Of a stretch of 42,578 nt of DNA, positions 42,353 to 42,578 are shown piece after piece; position 1 is the first letter of the stretch, and every line of letters begins with the position of its first letter. The translations under genes were made by a program, and so were the position numbers. The DNA is from Deltaproteobacteria bacterium (GTDB lineage: Bacteria > Desulfobacterota > DSM-4660 > Desulfatiglandales > HGW-15), in contig JAFDHO010000012.1 in the NCBI GenBank assembly GCA_019308745.1, forward strand, positions 1 to 42,578, written 5' to 3'. The notes beneath the pieces are model-generated. The model had not been told where the DNA came from, searched no databases, and worked only from the letters and a program-made list of their open reading frames with translations.

Positions 42353-42578
42353 TCAGCCGGAAGACGCCAGCACCCCCTCGTGATCCAAAAGATATTCAAA
42401 CATCCTGAGGGAATGTCTGCTGTCCCATTCCCGTGCGCCTACCGCCATGCCGATGACCCTGAGCTTGTGATCCTGAAAGAACTTTTTTACCCGCGGTGCA
42501 GGTTCCTGTAAGTCAACTGCCATCATGACAAAATCTTTGCCTTTGAGCCAGGTATGGAGTTTTTCCATGGAGGGCATC
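42353..42578 (-). pseudogene. TlpA-like thioredoxin-fold protein, internally deleted (5' end outside window)
   Basis: The frame is open to the right edge. It reads MPSMEKLHTWLKGKDFVMMA with VDLQEPAPRVKKFFQDHKL, as in TlpA/ResA proteins after the CxxC site. It then jumps to RVIGMAVGAREWDS and LRMFEYLLDHE, the family's last strand and helix. The stretch usually between them (about 30-35 residues, including the cis-proline loop and the LID strand) is absent, without loss of frame. The CxxC region lies beyond the window. It is probably inactive; a shortened variant cannot be excluded. Confidence 0.6.

Overview
The window looks like chromosomal DNA of an uncultured Desulfobacterota (sulfate-reducer-like, 'deltaproteobacterial') anaerobe. 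The reasons are a HdrA-type flavoprotein, PAS-rich histidine kinases, sigma-54 activators, a c-heme sensor kinase, universal stress and CBS proteins, a DASS anion transporter, a DmsAB-like molybdoenzyme pair and a NifX-like/radical-SAM pair. This is inference from gene content; there is no rRNA or other phylogenetic marker, and I saw no tRNA, rRNA or CRISPR array.

Layout. 1-10357 (minus): a signalling block read right to left. It holds a membrane kinase with periplasmic CxxCH motifs, a REC-kinase hybrid, a UspA protein, a REC-only protein with no ordinary start codon and a PAS-AAA+-Fis activator. A sigma-54 promoter with upstream palindromes then precedes a second REC-only protein and a large HdrA/GltD-like oxidoreductase that runs off the left edge. 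10711-12267 (plus): a REC-PAS-kinase lying between two fragments of a palindromic repeat. 12526-17170: mreB, then a minus-strand glycan set (TIM-barrel glycosidase-like protein, GT4 glycosyltransferase, GH130 phosphorylase), with a 334-bp palindromic element between the first two. 17433-20202 (plus): molybdopterin oxidoreductase plus four-cluster ferredoxin. 20210-23644 (minus): a small lipoprotein and a 932-residue multi-PAS kinase with an N-terminal Rossmann domain. 23805-24179: an intact copy of the palindromic element with a candidate 9-bp target duplication. 24266-28629: IscU-like scaffold, DASS transporter, CBS protein, ATP-grasp protein.

29092-33699: a ZraSR-like two-component pair (Met/His-rich sensor) divergent from a DUF4405-type membrane protein that has a near-perfect sigma-54 promoter. 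34160-37633: a NifX-like protein and a radical-SAM protein behind another sigma-54 promoter, next to a third activator. 37820-38463: ArsR plus a mini-thioredoxin. 38534-42578: an eroding region with an ABC-ATPase remnant, a cNMP-binding protein, CBS and HPP proteins behind an FNR/HcpR-like box, a globin-kinase pseudogene and an internally deleted TlpA-like gene.

The common theme is redox and stress sensing wired to sigma-54. Three activator genes each lie beside a promoter with a -24/-12 signature and an upstream inverted repeat. Intergenic DNA is rich in at least four repeat families: the 0.35-kb palindromic element, GACCG-type repeats, TCCCTGGAGGGA-type repeats and REP-like hairpins.
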